A DNA stretch of 64,000 bases from Serratia bockelmannii (GCF_008011855.1 NZ_VOUX01000005.1:1-64000); one strand, 5' to 3'; positions 26,905-36,185 are shown, numbered from the stretch's first letter. A program made the numbers and translations. Notes: generated from the sequence alone by a model not told the origin.

Positions 26905-27330
26905 TTGAAAATACCCTCGTTAATCGCTGCGGCGCTGGCGCTGCTGGCCTCATTTTGCAGTCAGGCGTTCATCGATCGCCATTCCTCGCCCGGCGCCTCG
27001 ACGGAAAGTCCCTCTGCGGCGGGATGCCCGGCGCGGCTGGATGGCTTGTTGCAGCATATTTGGTTGGCTGAACAGATTCAGGCGGAGCGCATGCAGCTGG
27101 CGCGGCTGCGTGCGGAGCGGGAAGCGTTGGAAATGTGGTTGCAAACACAGAAAACGGCGAGACGTTCTGCGCAGGGGCACCAGAGCGCCCGATCGGCCTG
27201 CGAACAGGGAGCCGATATTGTTCGCTGCCTGTCGCTGCGTCTGCGCCGGACGTCCCTGATGGGGCCGCATCGGCCGTTTGTCGGCGCATATTGCCGGGCC
27301 TGGCTGAATGGTCGGCCGCTGAATTGCTAA
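26905..27330 (+). CDS. Small exported protein with helical core, unknown
   Basis: A 141-residue protein with a hydrophobic N-terminus (KIPSLIAAALALLASFCSQAF), serving as signal peptide or anchor, then a charged helix (IWLAEQIQAERMQLARLRAE) and paired Cys (SACEQGADIVRCL; GAYCRAW; C-terminal Cys). The TTG start at 26905 rests on GGAG eight bases upstream; with a TTG start the assignment is less sure than for its neighbours. GC-rich third positions support coding. Confidence 0.5.
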   Translation: MKIPSLIAAALALLASFCSQAFIDRHSSPGASTESPSAAGCPARLDGLLQHIWLAEQIQAERMQLARLRAEREALEMWLQTQKTARRSAQGHQSARSACEQGADIVRCLSLRLRRTSLMGPHRPFVGAYCRAWLNGRPLNC

Positions 27331-27363
27331 AGATGAGAACAGGGACTTGTCAGGAGTTTATCG

Positions 27364-27699
27364 ATGAAAATGATAGTGTTGACCGGCGTGGCCTTGTGTT
27401 GCGCCAGCTTCGCGCAGGCGCGGGTGGATCTGGAATACCATGCGGCGGCGCCGAAGGACAGTAAGATCACCGAGGAATACCAGAAAAAGCGTGATGCATT
27501 GCGTCACAAGGTGTGGAATGTCGATAACCTGACGCTGGTCAACGAGCAGGCGATTGCACGGGAACAGCAGCGCGAGGCAGCAGAGGCCGCCGAGCGGCAG
27601 CAGCGGAACCTGGAACAGCAGGAGAAAAAGCAGCGTTGCCTGCGCAGACACTCGAAAGATCCTCACCCCGAGGCGAAGTGTTACATGCACAACTTCTAG
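27364..27699 (+). CDS. Small periplasmic coiled-coil protein, unknown
   Basis: A 111-residue protein with a signal peptide (KMIVLTGVALCCASFAQA, mature from RVDLEYH). Residues 60-95 are an uninterrupted charged helix (REQQREAAEAAERQQRNLEQ, then QEKKQRC), likely a coiled coil, followed by a two-Cys tail (CLRRHSKDPHPEAKC). CAGGAG precedes ATG at 27364. It ends the cluster of four small exported proteins and converges on dcuR. Confidence 0.65.
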   Translation: MKMIVLTGVALCCASFAQARVDLEYHAAAPKDSKITEEYQKKRDALRHKVWNVDNLTLVNEQAIAREQQREAAEAAERQQRNLEQQEKKQRCLRRHSKDPHPEAKCYMHNF

Positions 27700-27736
27700 C
27701 CTTCAACGTCCGGGCGCTTGCAGCGCCTGGCGTCGT

Positions 27737-28456
27737 TTAGGCCGGGCGGCAATGCTCTTTCAGCATGGCGATCGCATCCGGTTTCAACTGATACAGATAG
27801 ACCGGTCGGCCAGTGGCGCCGTACAGAATACGGGTGCCGAGAATGCCGCTCTCCGCCAGATAGATGAGGTACTTGCGGCAGGACACCCGCGAAATGCCGA
27901 TGGCGTTGGCCAGGTTGTCGGTGGAAAATTCGCTGTCGTGCTGCTGTTCGATCCACTCGCACACCGTGCTCAGGGTGATGCTGGTCAGCCCTTTCGGCAG
28001 CTTCTTGCTCTCCTGGCCGCCGGGCTGGCGGCGTAGCAGGCTGTCGACGTCGGCCTGCGAAAACTCGCGCTGCGCCAAGAGCTGCGACTGTTGCCGGTAG
28101 TGGCTCAGCGCCTCTTTGAAGCGGCTGAACTGGAACGGCTTGATCAGGTAATCCACCACGCCGTAGTGCAGCGCTTTTTGCACCGTGTTCACGTCGCTGG
28201 CGGAGGAGATGATGATCACATCGGTCTTCTCGCCGAGCTCGCGCAGGCCGGGCAGCAGATCCAGCCCGTTCTCCTGCTGCATGTAGATATCCAGCAACAC
28301 CAGATCGATGCTGACGCTGGCATCGGCCAGCAGGGCGCGCGCCTGGCTCAGAGTGGCGACCGTCGCCTGGCAGTGAAAACCGCCGACCTGGCTCAGGTAG
28401 TATTTGTTTAGCTCTGCCACCATCGGGTCGTCGTCGACAATCAGTACGTTAATCAT
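27737..28456 (-). CDS. dcuR: Response regulator DcuR
   Basis: A 239-residue two-component regulator, identical in length to E. coli DcuR. Receiver domain residues 1-120 with acidic pocket DDDPM and phospho-acceptor in LVLLDIYMQQENGLDLLP; C-terminal HTH EFSTDNLANAIGISRVSCRKYL. In E. coli it activates fumarate/C4-dicarboxylate genes (dcuB, dctA, frd). No C4-dicarboxylate carrier gene lies in this window, so targets are elsewhere. Its start overlaps the dcuS stop by 8 bp. Confidence 0.9.
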   Translation of the reverse strand: MINVLIVDDDPMVAELNKYYLSQVGGFHCQATVATLSQARALLADASVSIDLVLLDIYMQQENGLDLLPGLRELGEKTDVIIISSASDVNTVQKALHYGVVDYLIKPFQFSRFKEALSHYRQQSQLLAQREFSQADVDSLLRRQPGGQESKKLPKGLTSITLSTVCEWIEQQHDSEFSTDNLANAIGISRVSCRKYLIYLAESGILGTRILYGATGRPVYLYQLKPDAIAMLKEHCRPA

Positions 28457-30062
28457 GGGCTCTGCTCTTGGCCTGATAGGGAAGGTGCACGAAAAATTGG
28501 GTCAGCTCGCCCGGTTCTGATTCGAAATCGATGCTGCCGCCCAGTTTCTCCAGATGGCTGCGGATCAGCGCCAGGCCGATGCCGCGTCCCGCTCCCTTGG
28601 TGGAAAATCCGTGTTCGAAGATGCGTGCGCCGATCGCCGGATCGATGCCAGGCCCGTCGTCGCTGACGATACAGTGTAATTGATCGTCGTGGTGATGGAA
28701 GCTCAGGCCGATCTCGTGGCCCTCAACGCCGTCGATGGCGTCGATGGCGTTTTCGATCAGATTGCCGAGCACGCTGATCAGCACGTGCGTCGTTTCCGCG
28801 TCGTCGGTTTCCGGCAGCAGGCTGGTCTCCTCGATGGTCAGCTCAACGCCGGCTTCGTGGGCGCGGCTGATTTTGCCGATGAAGAAGCCCGCCACTTCCG
28901 GCGAGTGAATTTTGCGCAGCAGCGCGCCGATCTCTTCCTGGTAGTTGCTGGCGGTATTGATGATGTAGTTTTCCAACTGCTGATAAGCCTTCATGTGCAG
29001 CATGCCGAGTATCACGTGCAGCTTGTTCATAAATTCGTGCGACTGCACCCGCAGCGCATCGGCGTAGTGCGCCATGCCGCTCAGGCGCTGCAGCAGGCGG
29101 CTGACCTCGGTCTTGTCGCGGAAGGTGGCGATGGCGCCGGTCACCTGACCATTGACGATCACCGGCACGGTATTGGTCAGCAGTTCGCTGCCGTTGAAGC
29201 TGATCTGCCGATCGCGCAGCGGCTTGCCGCTGGCCAGCACCTCCGCCAGATGCAGCTGCGCCGGCCAATGTTTGCTGGCGGCTTCCAGCAGCAGGTTTTC
29301 CACCGGGCCGCTTTGGCGCAGCAGGCGCTTGGCCTCGTCGTTGACGATGGTGATGCGGGATTCATTATCGACCGCGATCACGCCTTCTTTAATCGATTGC
29401 AGCATGGCGTTGCGCTGTTCGAACAGGTTGGAGATTTCGTAAGGCTCGAAACCCAGCATGATGCGCTTGAGCGCGGAAACCAGGAAGAAGGTGCCCAGGC
29501 TGCCGACCAGCGCGGCGAAGATGATAGTCCAATAGATGATCCAGCGGCTTTCCGCCACCACCCGCTGCACGGTGTCCAGCGCGATGCCGAGCGCTACCAC
29601 GCCGATTTGCTGTTTCTGCGCGTCATACACCGGCACGAACACCCGCAGCGCCGGGGCCAGCGTGCCGCGGTTGATGGCGCTGTTGACGTTGCCCTGCAGC
29701 GCGGGCGCCAGATCGTCGCCGATAAAATGCTTGCCGATCAGCCAGGGTTTGGGGTGCGAATAGCGGATGCCCTGCATATCCACCACCACCACGAACAGCA
29801 GCTCGTTTTGATGGCGCACCTGCTCGGCGAAGCGCTGAATGGCGCCGCTTTGGTCGCGCCGCTGCAGGCCGTCAACCACCGTGCTGGAGAGCGCCAGCGT
29901 ATTGGCGACGGCGATGGCTTTCTGCTGCAGCTGATCTTGCCCCTCGCGGCTCATCTGCACGAAAAACAGCGCGAACACCACCAGCAGCACCGAAGCGATG
30001 ATGGCGGACACCATCAGCGTGATGGAGGTGCTCAGCTTGAGCGGCACCCGTTGTTTTGGCAT
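28449..30062 (-). CDS. dcuS: C4-dicarboxylate sensor histidine kinase DcuS
   Basis: A 537-residue membrane kinase of the CitA/DcuS family. Two helices (about residues 15-38 and 175-200) frame a periplasmic PAS domain with the ligand-binding RYSHP and INRG...LRVFVPVYD. A cytoplasmic PAS follows (IKEGVIAVDNESRITIVNDEA), then SHEFMNKLHVILGM with the phosphorylated His, and the ATP-binding N, G1 and G2 boxes (LIENAID, DDGPGID, GRGIGLALI). Closer to DcuS than to CitA/DpiB over the periplasmic domain. Transcribed with dcuR. Confidence 0.9.
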   Translation of the reverse strand: MPKQRVPLKLSTSITLMVSAIIASVLLVVFALFFVQMSREGQDQLQQKAIAVANTLALSSTVVDGLQRRDQSGAIQRFAEQVRHQNELLFVVVVDMQGIRYSHPKPWLIGKHFIGDDLAPALQGNVNSAINRGTLAPALRVFVPVYDAQKQQIGVVALGIALDTVQRVVAESRWIIYWTIIFAALVGSLGTFFLVSALKRIMLGFEPYEISNLFEQRNAMLQSIKEGVIAVDNESRITIVNDEAKRLLRQSGPVENLLLEAASKHWPAQLHLAEVLASGKPLRDRQISFNGSELLTNTVPVIVNGQVTGAIATFRDKTEVSRLLQRLSGMAHYADALRVQSHEFMNKLHVILGMLHMKAYQQLENYIINTASNYQEEIGALLRKIHSPEVAGFFIGKISRAHEAGVELTIEETSLLPETDDAETTHVLISVLGNLIENAIDAIDGVEGHEIGLSFHHHDDQLHCIVSDDGPGIDPAIGARIFEHGFSTKGAGRGIGLALIRSHLEKLGGSIDFESEPGELTQFFVHLPYQAKSRAHD

Positions 30063-30187
30063 GGCGGTTCTCCGAATGGCGATATCACGGCGTATTCTAG
30101 CGAGGAATGAGGCAAGCTGCAGTTACCGGCAGCAGGTTATAGCATGCTGCCGGGGTGCGGAGGGGTTATTTTAGTTACAAAAGCGGG

Positions 30188-31030
30188 TCATTGCTGGTGG
30201 TAGAGCTCCAGCGCCTGTTGGCCGCTGGCACCTTGATGGATGATCGCCATCAGGGCGCGCACCACCTGCGACGGATTGCTGTGTTGGTAAACGTTGCGGC
30301 CATAGACCATGCCGGAAGCGCCCTGGGCCATCAGCGCGGCGGATTTTTCCAGCACCGGCCCCAGCTCCCCCTTGCCGCCGCCACGCACCAGCGTCGGGCA
30401 GCGCGCCGCTTCCACCACGCGGTGAAAATCCTCCACCCGATCGGTCGGATCGGCCTTGATGATGTCGGCACCCAGCTCGCGCGCCAGCCGCACCAGCGGC
30501 ACGATCTTCTCCACGTCACCCAGCGATCCGTAGGCGGCGCCCTGGCCGGCTGGCGCCATTACCAGCGGTTCGATCATCAGCGGCATGGCGTAGCGATCGC
30601 AGGCGTGGCGCAGGCGGCCGATGTTCTCCACGCATTGGCGGAAAATGCCGGGTTCATCCGGGATCATATACAGATTGACCACCACCGCGGCGGCGTCCAT
30701 TTGCAGCGCGGCGAGGATCGGCGCTTCCGGGTTGTGCAACACCGCCCACATCTCACGGTGGCGCGCGGCGTTATAGGCGTTGCCGACGTCGGTGCGCAGC
30801 ACCAGCGCCGGCTTTTCGCGCTGCGGCGCGCGCTGCAGCAGCTCCGCCTGGCCGTAGTTGACCTGAATGGCGTCGGGGCGCGCGGCGATCAGGTTGCCCA
30901 TCACCCGTTCGATATCTTCCAGGCCGATTAAAAAATCCGGTTCGTTGGCGATGCCGTGATCGATCGCCACATCCAGGCACTTGCCGTTGTTGAACAGGCG
31001 GTTCATCCGCACCTTACTGCTGAGCTGCAT
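30188..31030 (-). CDS. Class I aldolase (DeoC/LacD/LsrF-like family)
   Basis: A 280-residue TIM-barrel protein of the DeoC/FbaB group. CLDVAIDHG at the N-terminus, IIKADPTD (Schiff-base Lys region) and LVRGGGKG (phosphate-binding loop) are typical. Members cleave or form C-C bonds in ketose or aminoketose phosphates; LsrF acts on phospho-AI-2 derivatives. The gene is divergent from a ribose-type ABC transporter (31515 onwards), so it may degrade the imported compound after phosphorylation, although no kinase gene is adjacent. ATG at 31030 has AGGAGGACC upstream. Confidence 0.8.
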   Translation of the reverse strand: MQLSSKVRMNRLFNNGKCLDVAIDHGIANEPDFLIGLEDIERVMGNLIAARPDAIQVNYGQAELLQRAPQREKPALVLRTDVGNAYNAARHREMWAVLHNPEAPILAALQMDAAAVVVNLYMIPDEPGIFRQCVENIGRLRHACDRYAMPLMIEPLVMAPAGQGAAYGSLGDVEKIVPLVRLARELGADIIKADPTDRVEDFHRVVEAARCPTLVRGGGKGELGPVLEKSAALMAQGASGMVYGRNVYQHSNPSQVVRALMAIIHQGASGQQALELYHQQ

Positions 31031-31345
31031 GTCAGGTCCTCCTGAGATAGGGATATGTCCATTATTGCCGAGTAAGAATGGTCGGGAAACGCGGAAACCG
31101 CAAACTGCGTAGCCGCTCGCAGTTTTTGCCGGCGCACGAAAGGGGAACGCTCGCCGGTGGCTTTCATTTCATTTGTTAGATCCGTGTCATGTTTTTGTTA
31201 ATAAGCCATTCCAAAATGCATGTTTCGCTTGTTTGGGTTAAAAAGTTTCAATAATCTAAATTATGAAATAAACATTTAAAAACGCGATAAAGACGCCGTT
31301 TGCTGTGCCAGGGGTTTATTTCAATTGATTGTTTTTAATCTGTTT

Positions 31346-31361
31346 TGAGATATCGATCACC
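31346..31361 (+). promoter_or_regulatory. CRP-like site in the aldolase/ABC transporter intergenic region
   Basis: TGAGA-TATCGA-TCACC matches the CRP consensus TGTGA-N6-TCACA at 8 of 10 defined bases. It lies in the 484-bp AT-rich region (31031-31514) between the divergent aldolase and transporter genes, which contains no gene. Catabolite control of a sugar uptake operon would be usual. Confidence 0.5.
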
Positions 31362-31514
31362 ATTTTTTTCACGGCCTTAATACGGCGATAACGCGGTAAT
31401 TTCGCCGTATCAAAGGGATAACACCGACCGTATTGTTGTTTGAATGTAAAAAATATTTTTCATTAGCTGTCAACCAACAGACCTCTTCATTCTAACGATT
31501 AAAGGGTAACGAAC

Positions 31515-32444
31515 ATGAAGCTGAAGAAACTGATCGCCGCCTCGGTACTGATGTGTATGCTGCCGGCCAGCGTGTTGGCGAAAGACATCAAGATCGGCGT
31601 TTCCATGGCTTACTTCGATGACAACTTCCTCACCATTCTGCGCCAGTCGATGCAAAGCAAAATGAAGGCCGACGGCAACGTCAGCGGCCAGTTCGAAGAC
31701 GCCAAGGGCGACATCGCGCAGCAAATTCAACAAATCGAAAACTTCGTCAGCCAGGGCGTCGACGCCATCATCCTCAACCCAGTGGATACCCAGGGCGTCA
31801 AGCCGATGATCAAGCTGGCCGAGAAGGCCAAGATCCCGCTGGTGTTCGTCAACCGCAAGCCGGAAGTGGCGCTGCCGGCCGGCATGGCCTACGTCGGCTC
31901 CGATTCCAAGCTGGCCGGCAAGCTCCAGATGGAAGAGCTGGCCAAGCTGATGAACGGCAAGGGCAACGTGATGATCCTGATGGGCGAGCTGTCGAGCGAA
32001 GCCACGCGCGACCGCACTCGCGGCGTGGAAGAGGTGGCGGCCAACTACCCCGGCATCAAAATAGTCGACAAACAAACCGCCAAGTTCTTCCGTAAAGAGG
32101 CCGTGGACGTCACCACCGACTGGATTTTGTCCGGCCAGCAGATTGACGCCATCGCCTCCAACAACGACGAAATGGCCATCGGCGCTATTTTGGCGCTGAA
32201 GCAAGCCAAGAAATCCGGCGTGCTGGTGGCCGGCGTTGACGGCACGCCGGACGCGCTGGAGTTCATCAAGAAGGGCGATCTGGCGTTGAGCGTGTTCCAG
32301 GACGCCAAAGGCCAGGGCGAGGGCGCGGTGCAAACCGCCGTTCAGCTGGTGAAAGGCGAGAAAGTGGAGAGCAACGTGCTGATCCCTTACCAGCTGATCA
32401 CCCAGGCCAATTACCAGCAATTCGCCGATAAAAACAAGAAATAA
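31515..32444 (+). CDS. Sugar ABC transporter periplasmic binding protein (RbsB-like), first copy
   Basis: A 309-residue periplasmic-binding protein of the ribose/galactose cluster with a signal peptide (LKKLIAASVLMCMLPASVLA, cleavage before KDIK). Two lobes with ...SMAYFDDNFLTILRQSM, VDAIILNPVDTQGVKPM, and SNNDEMAIGAILAL, the typical ligand-contact loops of RbsB relatives. The same operon carries a second, clearly related binding protein (35123). The ligand is unknown. ATG at 31515 follows AAAGGGTAACGAAC. Confidence 0.88.
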   Translation: MKLKKLIAASVLMCMLPASVLAKDIKIGVSMAYFDDNFLTILRQSMQSKMKADGNVSGQFEDAKGDIAQQIQQIENFVSQGVDAIILNPVDTQGVKPMIKLAEKAKIPLVFVNRKPEVALPAGMAYVGSDSKLAGKLQMEELAKLMNGKGNVMILMGELSSEATRDRTRGVEEVAANYPGIKIVDKQTAKFFRKEAVDVTTDWILSGQQIDAIASNNDEMAIGAILALKQAKKSGVLVAGVDGTPDALEFIKKGDLALSVFQDAKGQGEGAVQTAVQLVKGEKVESNVLIPYQLITQANYQQFADKNKK

Positions 32445-32519
32445 GCCTTGAAGCCCGCTGCGGGCGCCGGTGTGGGGCGAGCGCGGCGGAAAACGTGGGT
32501 CAGTGCGGAGGTAAGCGGT

Positions 32520-34004
32520 ATGTACCCTTATGTTCTTGAGGCCGAAGGCATCAGCAAGCAGTTCCCCGGCGTCAAAGCGCTGGATAAGGTCTCGATTAAA
32601 ATCAAACCCGGCAGCGTGCACGCGCTGATGGGGGAAAACGGCGCAGGCAAATCGACGCTGATGAAATGCTTGATCGGCATCTACCACCCGGACGAAGGCT
32701 CGATCAAAATCAAAGGCCGGCCGGTCACCTTCAGCGACACGCTGCAGGCGCTGCATTCGGGCATTTCCATGATCCACCAGGAGCTGAACCTGGTGCCTGA
32801 CATGACGGTCGCGGAAAACATCTGGTTGGGGCGCGAGCCGGCGCGGCTGGGGTTCGTCAACCACGAACAGCTGAACGAACAGACCCGCGAGCTGCTGGCG
32901 CGGCTGAACATCAAACTGCAGCCGGATACGCTGGTGGGTGAGCTGAGCATCGCCAATCAGCAGATGGTGGAGATCGCCAAGGCGGTGTCCTACAACGCCG
33001 ACGTTTTGATCATGGATGAACCGACCTCGGCGCTGACCGAAGGCGAAGTGGTGCACCTGTTCGCCATCATCCGTGAACTGCGCGAGCAGGGCAAAGGCAT
33101 CATCTATATCAGCCACAAGATGGACGAGATCTTCGCCATCACCGACGAAGTGAGCATTTTCCGTGACGGCACCTTCATCGCCTGCGACAAAACCGAAAAC
33201 CTGACCAAACAGTCGCTGATCACCATGATGGTGGGGCGCGAACTGACGCAGATGTTCCCCAAATTCAACAACAATATCGGCGAGGAAGTGCTGCGGGTGG
33301 CGGGGCTGCGCCGCAGCGGCTGGTTTCATGACGTGTCGTTCAGCGTCAAACGCGGCGAGATCCTCGGCGTCGCCGGGCTGGTGGGCGCCGGGCGCAGCGA
33401 AGTGATGGAAAGCCTGTTCGGCATGCACCCGGCGGACGGCGGCGAGATCTTTATCGAAGGCCAGGCGGTGAAGGTGGATTCCCCGGCGAAGGCGATCGAG
33501 AGCGGGCTGGCGTTTCTCACCGAAGACCGCAAGAAATCCGGCCTGTTTCTGGTGCTGTCGGTGGTCGAGAACATGAGCATCGTCAACCTGTCGGAATACA
33601 TCGGCAAGAACGGTTTCGTCAGCCATGTGCAGATGGCCAAAGACTGCATGGATCAGATCAAAAAGCTCAACATCAAAACGCCGACCATGGATCAGATCAT
33701 CAATAACCTCAGCGGCGGCAACCAGCAGAAGGTGCTGATCGCGCGCTGGCTGTTGGCGCAGCCGAAAATCCTGATCCTCGACGAACCGACGCGCGGCATC
33801 GACGTGGGGGCGAAAGCGGAAATCTACCGCCTGATCAGCGAGCTGGCCAACCGCGGCGTCGCCATCATTCTGGTCTCCTCCGAACTGCCGGAGATCCTCG
33901 GCATGAGCGACCGGGTGATGGTGATGCACGGCGGCCGCATTACCGGCATTTTGGACAAAGACGACGCGGACCAGGAGAAGATCCTGGCGCTGGCCTCAGA
34001 ATAA
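32520..34004 (+). CDS. Sugar ABC transporter ATPase (RbsA-like)
   Basis: A 494-residue protein with two fused nucleotide-binding domains. The N-terminal Walker A is GENGAGKST, signature LSIANQQ, Walker B VLIMDEPTSAL. The second domain has the degenerate P-loop GLVGAGRSE and the signature LSGGNQQK with ILDEPTRGID. This is the layout of RbsA/MglA/XylG. ATG at 32520 has GGAGG upstream; an earlier in-frame start at 32448 would add 24 unrelated residues. It sits 15 bp before the permease gene. Confidence 0.93.
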   Translation: MYPYVLEAEGISKQFPGVKALDKVSIKIKPGSVHALMGENGAGKSTLMKCLIGIYHPDEGSIKIKGRPVTFSDTLQALHSGISMIHQELNLVPDMTVAENIWLGREPARLGFVNHEQLNEQTRELLARLNIKLQPDTLVGELSIANQQMVEIAKAVSYNADVLIMDEPTSALTEGEVVHLFAIIRELREQGKGIIYISHKMDEIFAITDEVSIFRDGTFIACDKTENLTKQSLITMMVGRELTQMFPKFNNNIGEEVLRVAGLRRSGWFHDVSFSVKRGEILGVAGLVGAGRSEVMESLFGMHPADGGEIFIEGQAVKVDSPAKAIESGLAFLTEDRKKSGLFLVLSVVENMSIVNLSEYIGKNGFVSHVQMAKDCMDQIKKLNIKTPTMDQIINNLSGGNQQKVLIARWLLAQPKILILDEPTRGIDVGAKAEIYRLISELANRGVAIILVSSELPEILGMSDRVMVMHGGRITGILDKDDADQEKILALASE

Positions 34005-34019
34005 CGAAGGGTGAACATC

Positions 34020-35060
34020 ATGAGTAACGTAAAGATTGAGAAGCCGCTCTCCGCAGATTCAACGGGCAAGGGAGGGCTGTTCTCCGGGCTGAGCGGCAAA
34101 ATGCCGAAGGACACCGGTATCTTCATCGTGATGATCGGCATCGCGCTGATCTTCGAAATCCTCGGCTGGTACATGCGCGATCAGTCGTTCCTGCTGAACC
34201 CGAACCGCCTGCTGCTGATCGTGCTGCAGGTGGCGATCATCGGCATCATCGCGGTGGGCGTCACCCAGGTGATCATCACCACCGGCATCGATCTCTCCTC
34301 CGGCTCGCTGATTGCGCTGACCGCGGTGGTGGCGGCCAGCCTGGCGCAGACCTCGGACAGCATCTCGCCGATGTATCCGGGGCTGCTCGATCTGCCGGCG
34401 GCGATCCCGATCGGCGCCGGGATTGGGGTGGGCATCGTCTGCGGCTTTATCAACGGCTTCCTGATCACCCGCACCGGCATTCCGCCGTTCATCGCCACGC
34501 TGGGGATGATGGTATCGGCGCGCGGTCTGGCGCAGTACTACACCAAGGGTAACCCGGTCAGCTTCCTGTCGGACGGCTTCACGTCAATCGGCCAGGGCGC
34601 GATGCCGGTGATCATCTTCCTGGTGATTGCGGTGATCTTCCATATCGCGCTCAAACACACCCGCTACGGCAAATACATCTACGCCATCGGCGGCAACATG
34701 ACCTCGGCGCGGGTGTCCGGCATCAACGTCAACAAATATCTGGTGACGGTTTACACCATCGCCGGCGGGTTGGCGGGACTGGCGGGCGTGGTGCTGGCGG
34801 CGCGCGTCAGCAGCGGCCAGTCGAGCATGGGGATGTCGTACGAGCTGGACGCCATCGCCGCGGCGGTGATCGGCGGCAGCAGCCTGATGGGCGGCGTCGG
34901 GCGCATTACCGGCACGCTGATCGGCGCGGTGATCCTCGGCCTTATCAAAAGCGGCTTCACCTTTATCGGCGTCGACTCTTACATTCAGGACATTATCAAA
35001 GGCGTGATTATCGTCGCCGCCGTGTCTATCGACATGCGGCGCAACCGCAAAAAACACTGA
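34020..35060 (+). CDS. Sugar ABC transporter permease (RbsC-like)
   Basis: A 346-residue inner-membrane protein with about nine or ten helices, of the BPD_transp_2 family. The contact loop with the ATPase is GGNMTSARVSGINVNKYL, followed by AARVSSGQSSMGMSYELDAIAAAVIGGSSLMGG, a family signature. It has a longer cytoplasmic N-terminus (about 35 residues) than E. coli RbsC. ATG at 34020 behind GAAGGGTGAACATC. A terminator separates it from the second binding-protein gene. Confidence 0.92.
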   Translation: MSNVKIEKPLSADSTGKGGLFSGLSGKMPKDTGIFIVMIGIALIFEILGWYMRDQSFLLNPNRLLLIVLQVAIIGIIAVGVTQVIITTGIDLSSGSLIALTAVVAASLAQTSDSISPMYPGLLDLPAAIPIGAGIGVGIVCGFINGFLITRTGIPPFIATLGMMVSARGLAQYYTKGNPVSFLSDGFTSIGQGAMPVIIFLVIAVIFHIALKHTRYGKYIYAIGGNMTSARVSGINVNKYLVTVYTIAGGLAGLAGVVLAARVSSGQSSMGMSYELDAIAAAVIGGSSLMGGVGRITGTLIGAVILGLIKSGFTFIGVDSYIQDIIKGVIIVAAVSIDMRRNRKKH

Positions 35061-35067
35061 TTGCCGT

Positions 35068-35109
35068 GAATTGCCGCCGGCGCCAAGGTGGGCCGGCGGC
35101 GTTTTTTTA
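35068..35109 (+). terminator. Internal terminator between permease and second binding protein
   Basis: GCCGCCGGC and GCCGGCGGC flank a 10-base loop and are followed by GTTTTTTTA. The next gene starts only 15 bp later on the same strand. This may lower expression of the second binding protein, or that gene has its own promoter in the permease 3' end. Confidence 0.8.
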
Positions 35110-35122
35110 CCCGGGGGAACAC

Positions 35123-36046
35123 ATGATGAATTACCTGAAAGGGCTGTGGCTGGCGGTGGCGCTGTGTGCGTCCACTTCGGCATGGGCGCAAACCATCGGC
35201 GTATCGATGGCCTATTTTGACCAGAACTTCCTCACCATTATCCGCCAGGCGATCGACAAGGAGGCCAAGGCGCGCGGCATTACCGTACAGTTCGAAGACG
35301 CGCGCGGCGACGTCGGCCGCCAGACCGATCAGGTGCAGAGCTTTATCAGCGCCGGGGTGGACGCGATTATCGTCGATCCGGTCAACTCGGCCAGCACCCC
35401 GGTGATGACCAAAATGGTCCAGGCCGCCGGCGTGCCGCTGGTGTACGTGAACCGCACGCCGGGCGACGCCAAACTGCCGCAGGGCGTGGTGTTCGTCGGC
35501 TCCGACGAGCGGGAGTCCGGCACGCTGCAGATGGAAGAGCTGGCGCGGTTGGCTAACTATCAGGGCAACGTGGCGGTGATGATCGGCAACCTGACCGACG
35601 CCGGCGCGCTGCAGCGCACCAAAGACGTGGAGCAGGTGGTGGCCAAGTACCCGAAAATGAAGGTGGTGCAGAAGCAAAGCGCCAACTATTCACGCAGTGA
35701 AGGCATGGATCTGATGATGAACTGGCTTACCAACGGCGAAGCGATCGACATCGTCGCCGCTAACAACGACGAGATGGCGATTGGTGCGATCATGGCGCTG
35801 CAGCAGGCGGGCAAGGCGGATAAGAAAGTGCTGATCGGCGGCATCGACGCCACGCCGGACGGCCTCAAGGCGCTGGCCTCCGGCAAGATGCAGGTCACGG
35901 TGTTCCAGGACGCGGTCGGCCAGGGCAAGGCCTCGGTCGATGTGGCGCAGCGCATGATCAACGGTGAAAAACTCGAGCCGTATTACTGGATCCCGTTCGA
36001 GCTGGTGACGCCGGCCAATCAGGGGAAATATGCGGCCAGGCCGTAA
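35123..36046 (+). CDS. Sugar ABC transporter periplasmic binding protein, second copy
   Basis: A 307-residue RbsB-like protein with a signal peptide (LKGLWLAVALCASTSAWA, mature from QTIGV). It is colinear with the first binding protein: GVSMAYFDQNFLTIIRQA, VDAIIVDPVNSASTPVM, AANNDEMAIGAIMALQ and a matching C-terminus, but with many substitutions, so it looks like an old tandem paralogue that may widen ligand range for one ATPase/permease pair. ATG at 35123 follows GGGGGAACAC. Terminator at 36073. Confidence 0.88.
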   Translation: MMNYLKGLWLAVALCASTSAWAQTIGVSMAYFDQNFLTIIRQAIDKEAKARGITVQFEDARGDVGRQTDQVQSFISAGVDAIIVDPVNSASTPVMTKMVQAAGVPLVYVNRTPGDAKLPQGVVFVGSDERESGTLQMEELARLANYQGNVAVMIGNLTDAGALQRTKDVEQVVAKYPKMKVVQKQSANYSRSEGMDLMMNWLTNGEAIDIVAANNDEMAIGAIMALQQAGKADKKVLIGGIDATPDGLKALASGKMQVTVFQDAVGQGKASVDVAQRMINGEKLEPYYWIPFELVTPANQGKYAARP

Positions 36047-36072
36047 GTTAACCGCCAGGTTCGCGTTGCCGG

Positions 36073-36099
36073 GGCGCTGCTTGCAGCGCCTTTCTTATT
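36073..36099 (+). terminator. Intrinsic terminator of the ABC transporter operon
   Basis: GGCGCTGC-TT-GCAGCGCC followed by TTTCTTATT. Confidence 0.8.
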
Positions 36100-36185
36100 G
36101 GCGCCAGTTACATGTCCGCTTGCGGCCAGCGCGGCGCCGAATCTTGCCTCACACTGAGGATCTTTAAACCGCGTGAGGATGAGCG

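Noticed and set aside
27737-30062. Assignment of the two-component pair as CitA/CitB (DpiBA)
   Set aside because: Regulator length (239) and the RYSHP...LRVF periplasmic pattern fit DcuR/DcuS better, and no citrate genes are adjacent.
31470-33929. An 819-codon open frame antisense to the binding-protein and ATPase genes
   Set aside because: It mirrors two well-supported genes; its His/Gln/Arg/Val-rich composition is that of an antisense frame in GC-rich DNA.
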